From a virus: 21,693 bases of DNA. Positions 21,341-21,693 of the stretch are shown here, one piece after another. Below the pieces are notes generated by a model that was not told the DNA's origin, did not search any database, and worked only from the letters and a program-made list of their open reading frames with translations. The translations under genes were made by a program, and so were the position numbers. The number at the start of each line of letters is the position of its first letter. Positions within the stretch are counted from its first letter, which is position 1. The stretch spans positions 1-21,693 of IMG/VR virus record IMGVR_UViG_3300035458_000013; one strand, given 5' to 3'.

Positions 21341-21693
21341 ATGGCCAAGCGTGTGGTGCGGTTCTTCACAGTCCCCTTCCCGATCGACGGCGACGAGGTG
21401 CGTCTGCGCGTGGCGCGCCTCTCGCCGGACGAGTTCGCCGACTACGAACGCAACCTGTTCCGCTTCGGACGTGTCGGGCATCGTCGCACGAAGGCTCTGA
21501 AGGCGGCCGGCGAGGATGACGAGGCGCAGGACCGCGTCATCGCGCAGATCGACCAGGAGCGCGCCGAGGAGCGCGTGTGGCACAGCGAGGTCATCGACCG
21601 CTACCTCTCCGTCGAGCCCGGCGAGCTGGAGGACGTGGCCGCAGACGGCACGGCGATCCCCGTGACGTCGGGCCGTGACCTGGTGCGCCTCTA
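21341..21693 (+). CDS. Probable tail assembly chaperone, 3'-truncated
   Basis: ATG at 21341 is preceded by GGAGGG (21326-21331) with suitable spacing; ATG 21332 is in frame but too close to that site. The frame is open to the window end (117 codons). It begins MAKRVVRFFTVPFPIDGDEV, then RLSPDEFADYERNLFRFGR, a charged helix (about 53-80, including QDRVIAQIDQERAEERVWHS) and EVIDRYLSVEPGELEDVAA. The family is not recognised from motifs. The position directly after the tail tube gene is where the tail assembly chaperone, usually with a programmed frameshift, lies. That frameshift site would be outside the window. The mixed helical charged composition fits, but the assignment is an inference. Confidence 0.55.
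   Translation, partial: MAKRVVRFFTVPFPIDGDEVRLRVARLSPDEFADYERNLFRFGRVGHRRTKALKAAGEDDEAQDRVIAQIDQERAEERVWHSEVIDRYLSVEPGELEDVAADGTAIPVTSGRDLVRL

Noticed and set aside
1-21693. CRISPR array, tRNA or rRNA genes, att sites
   Set aside because: No spaced identical repeats of array type, no cloverleaf or rRNA-like sequence, and no integrase to anchor an attachment site were seen by reading. Weak sites cannot be excluded without a computed scan.

Overview
The window looks like part of the genome of a tailed double-stranded DNA phage (or a prophage), most likely long-tailed (siphovirus-like), from a host with very high G+C DNA (about two thirds G+C by eye, with third codon positions almost always G or C). 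Every convincing gene is on the + strand. Genes are tightly packed, with many ATGA/GTGA stop-start overlaps. The window has no rRNA, tRNA, CRISPR array, integrase, transposase or host housekeeping gene. The host cannot be named from the sequence alone.

Left part (1-8507), accessory and DNA-metabolism genes: a 5'-truncated protein with cysteine clusters; a large ParB-family protein with three cysteine-rich clusters and no ParA beside it; a small gene split by a nine-C run that probably encodes one winged-helix protein; a second winged-helix protein; and a run of small genes (3784-6826), several of them coiled-coil or cysteine/histidine-rich and probably zinc-binding. A HerA/FtsK-type (DUF87-like) ATPase with a C-terminal winged helix and a 49-residue zinc-ribbon protein finish this part. 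Several gene junctions in the run carry the same ribosome-binding-site/stop/start sequence, as if cassettes had been exchanged at conserved borders.

Middle and right part (8504-21693), packaging and virion genes in canonical order: small and large terminase subunits, portal, Mu F-like head morphogenesis protein, XkdF-type prohead protease with a likely nested scaffold, major capsid protein with an apparent Ig-like insertion, a small conserved head protein, a signal-peptide-bearing repeat protein, gp6-like connector, gp10-like head-closure protein, tail terminator, a small protein, tail tube protein, and the start of a likely tail assembly chaperone.

The terminase-portal junction is interrupted by a non-canonical insert (10567-11372). 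It has a degenerate 5-bp GGNNN repeat at its left side, a hidden 58-codon ORF, an excisionase-like HTH protein, an unknown protein, and a perfect 20-bp tandem duplication at its right edge. The features most worth checking are this insert, the nine-C frameshift site, the nested scaffold start, the exported protein inside the head module, and the small zinc-protein cassette region with its PHD-like member.
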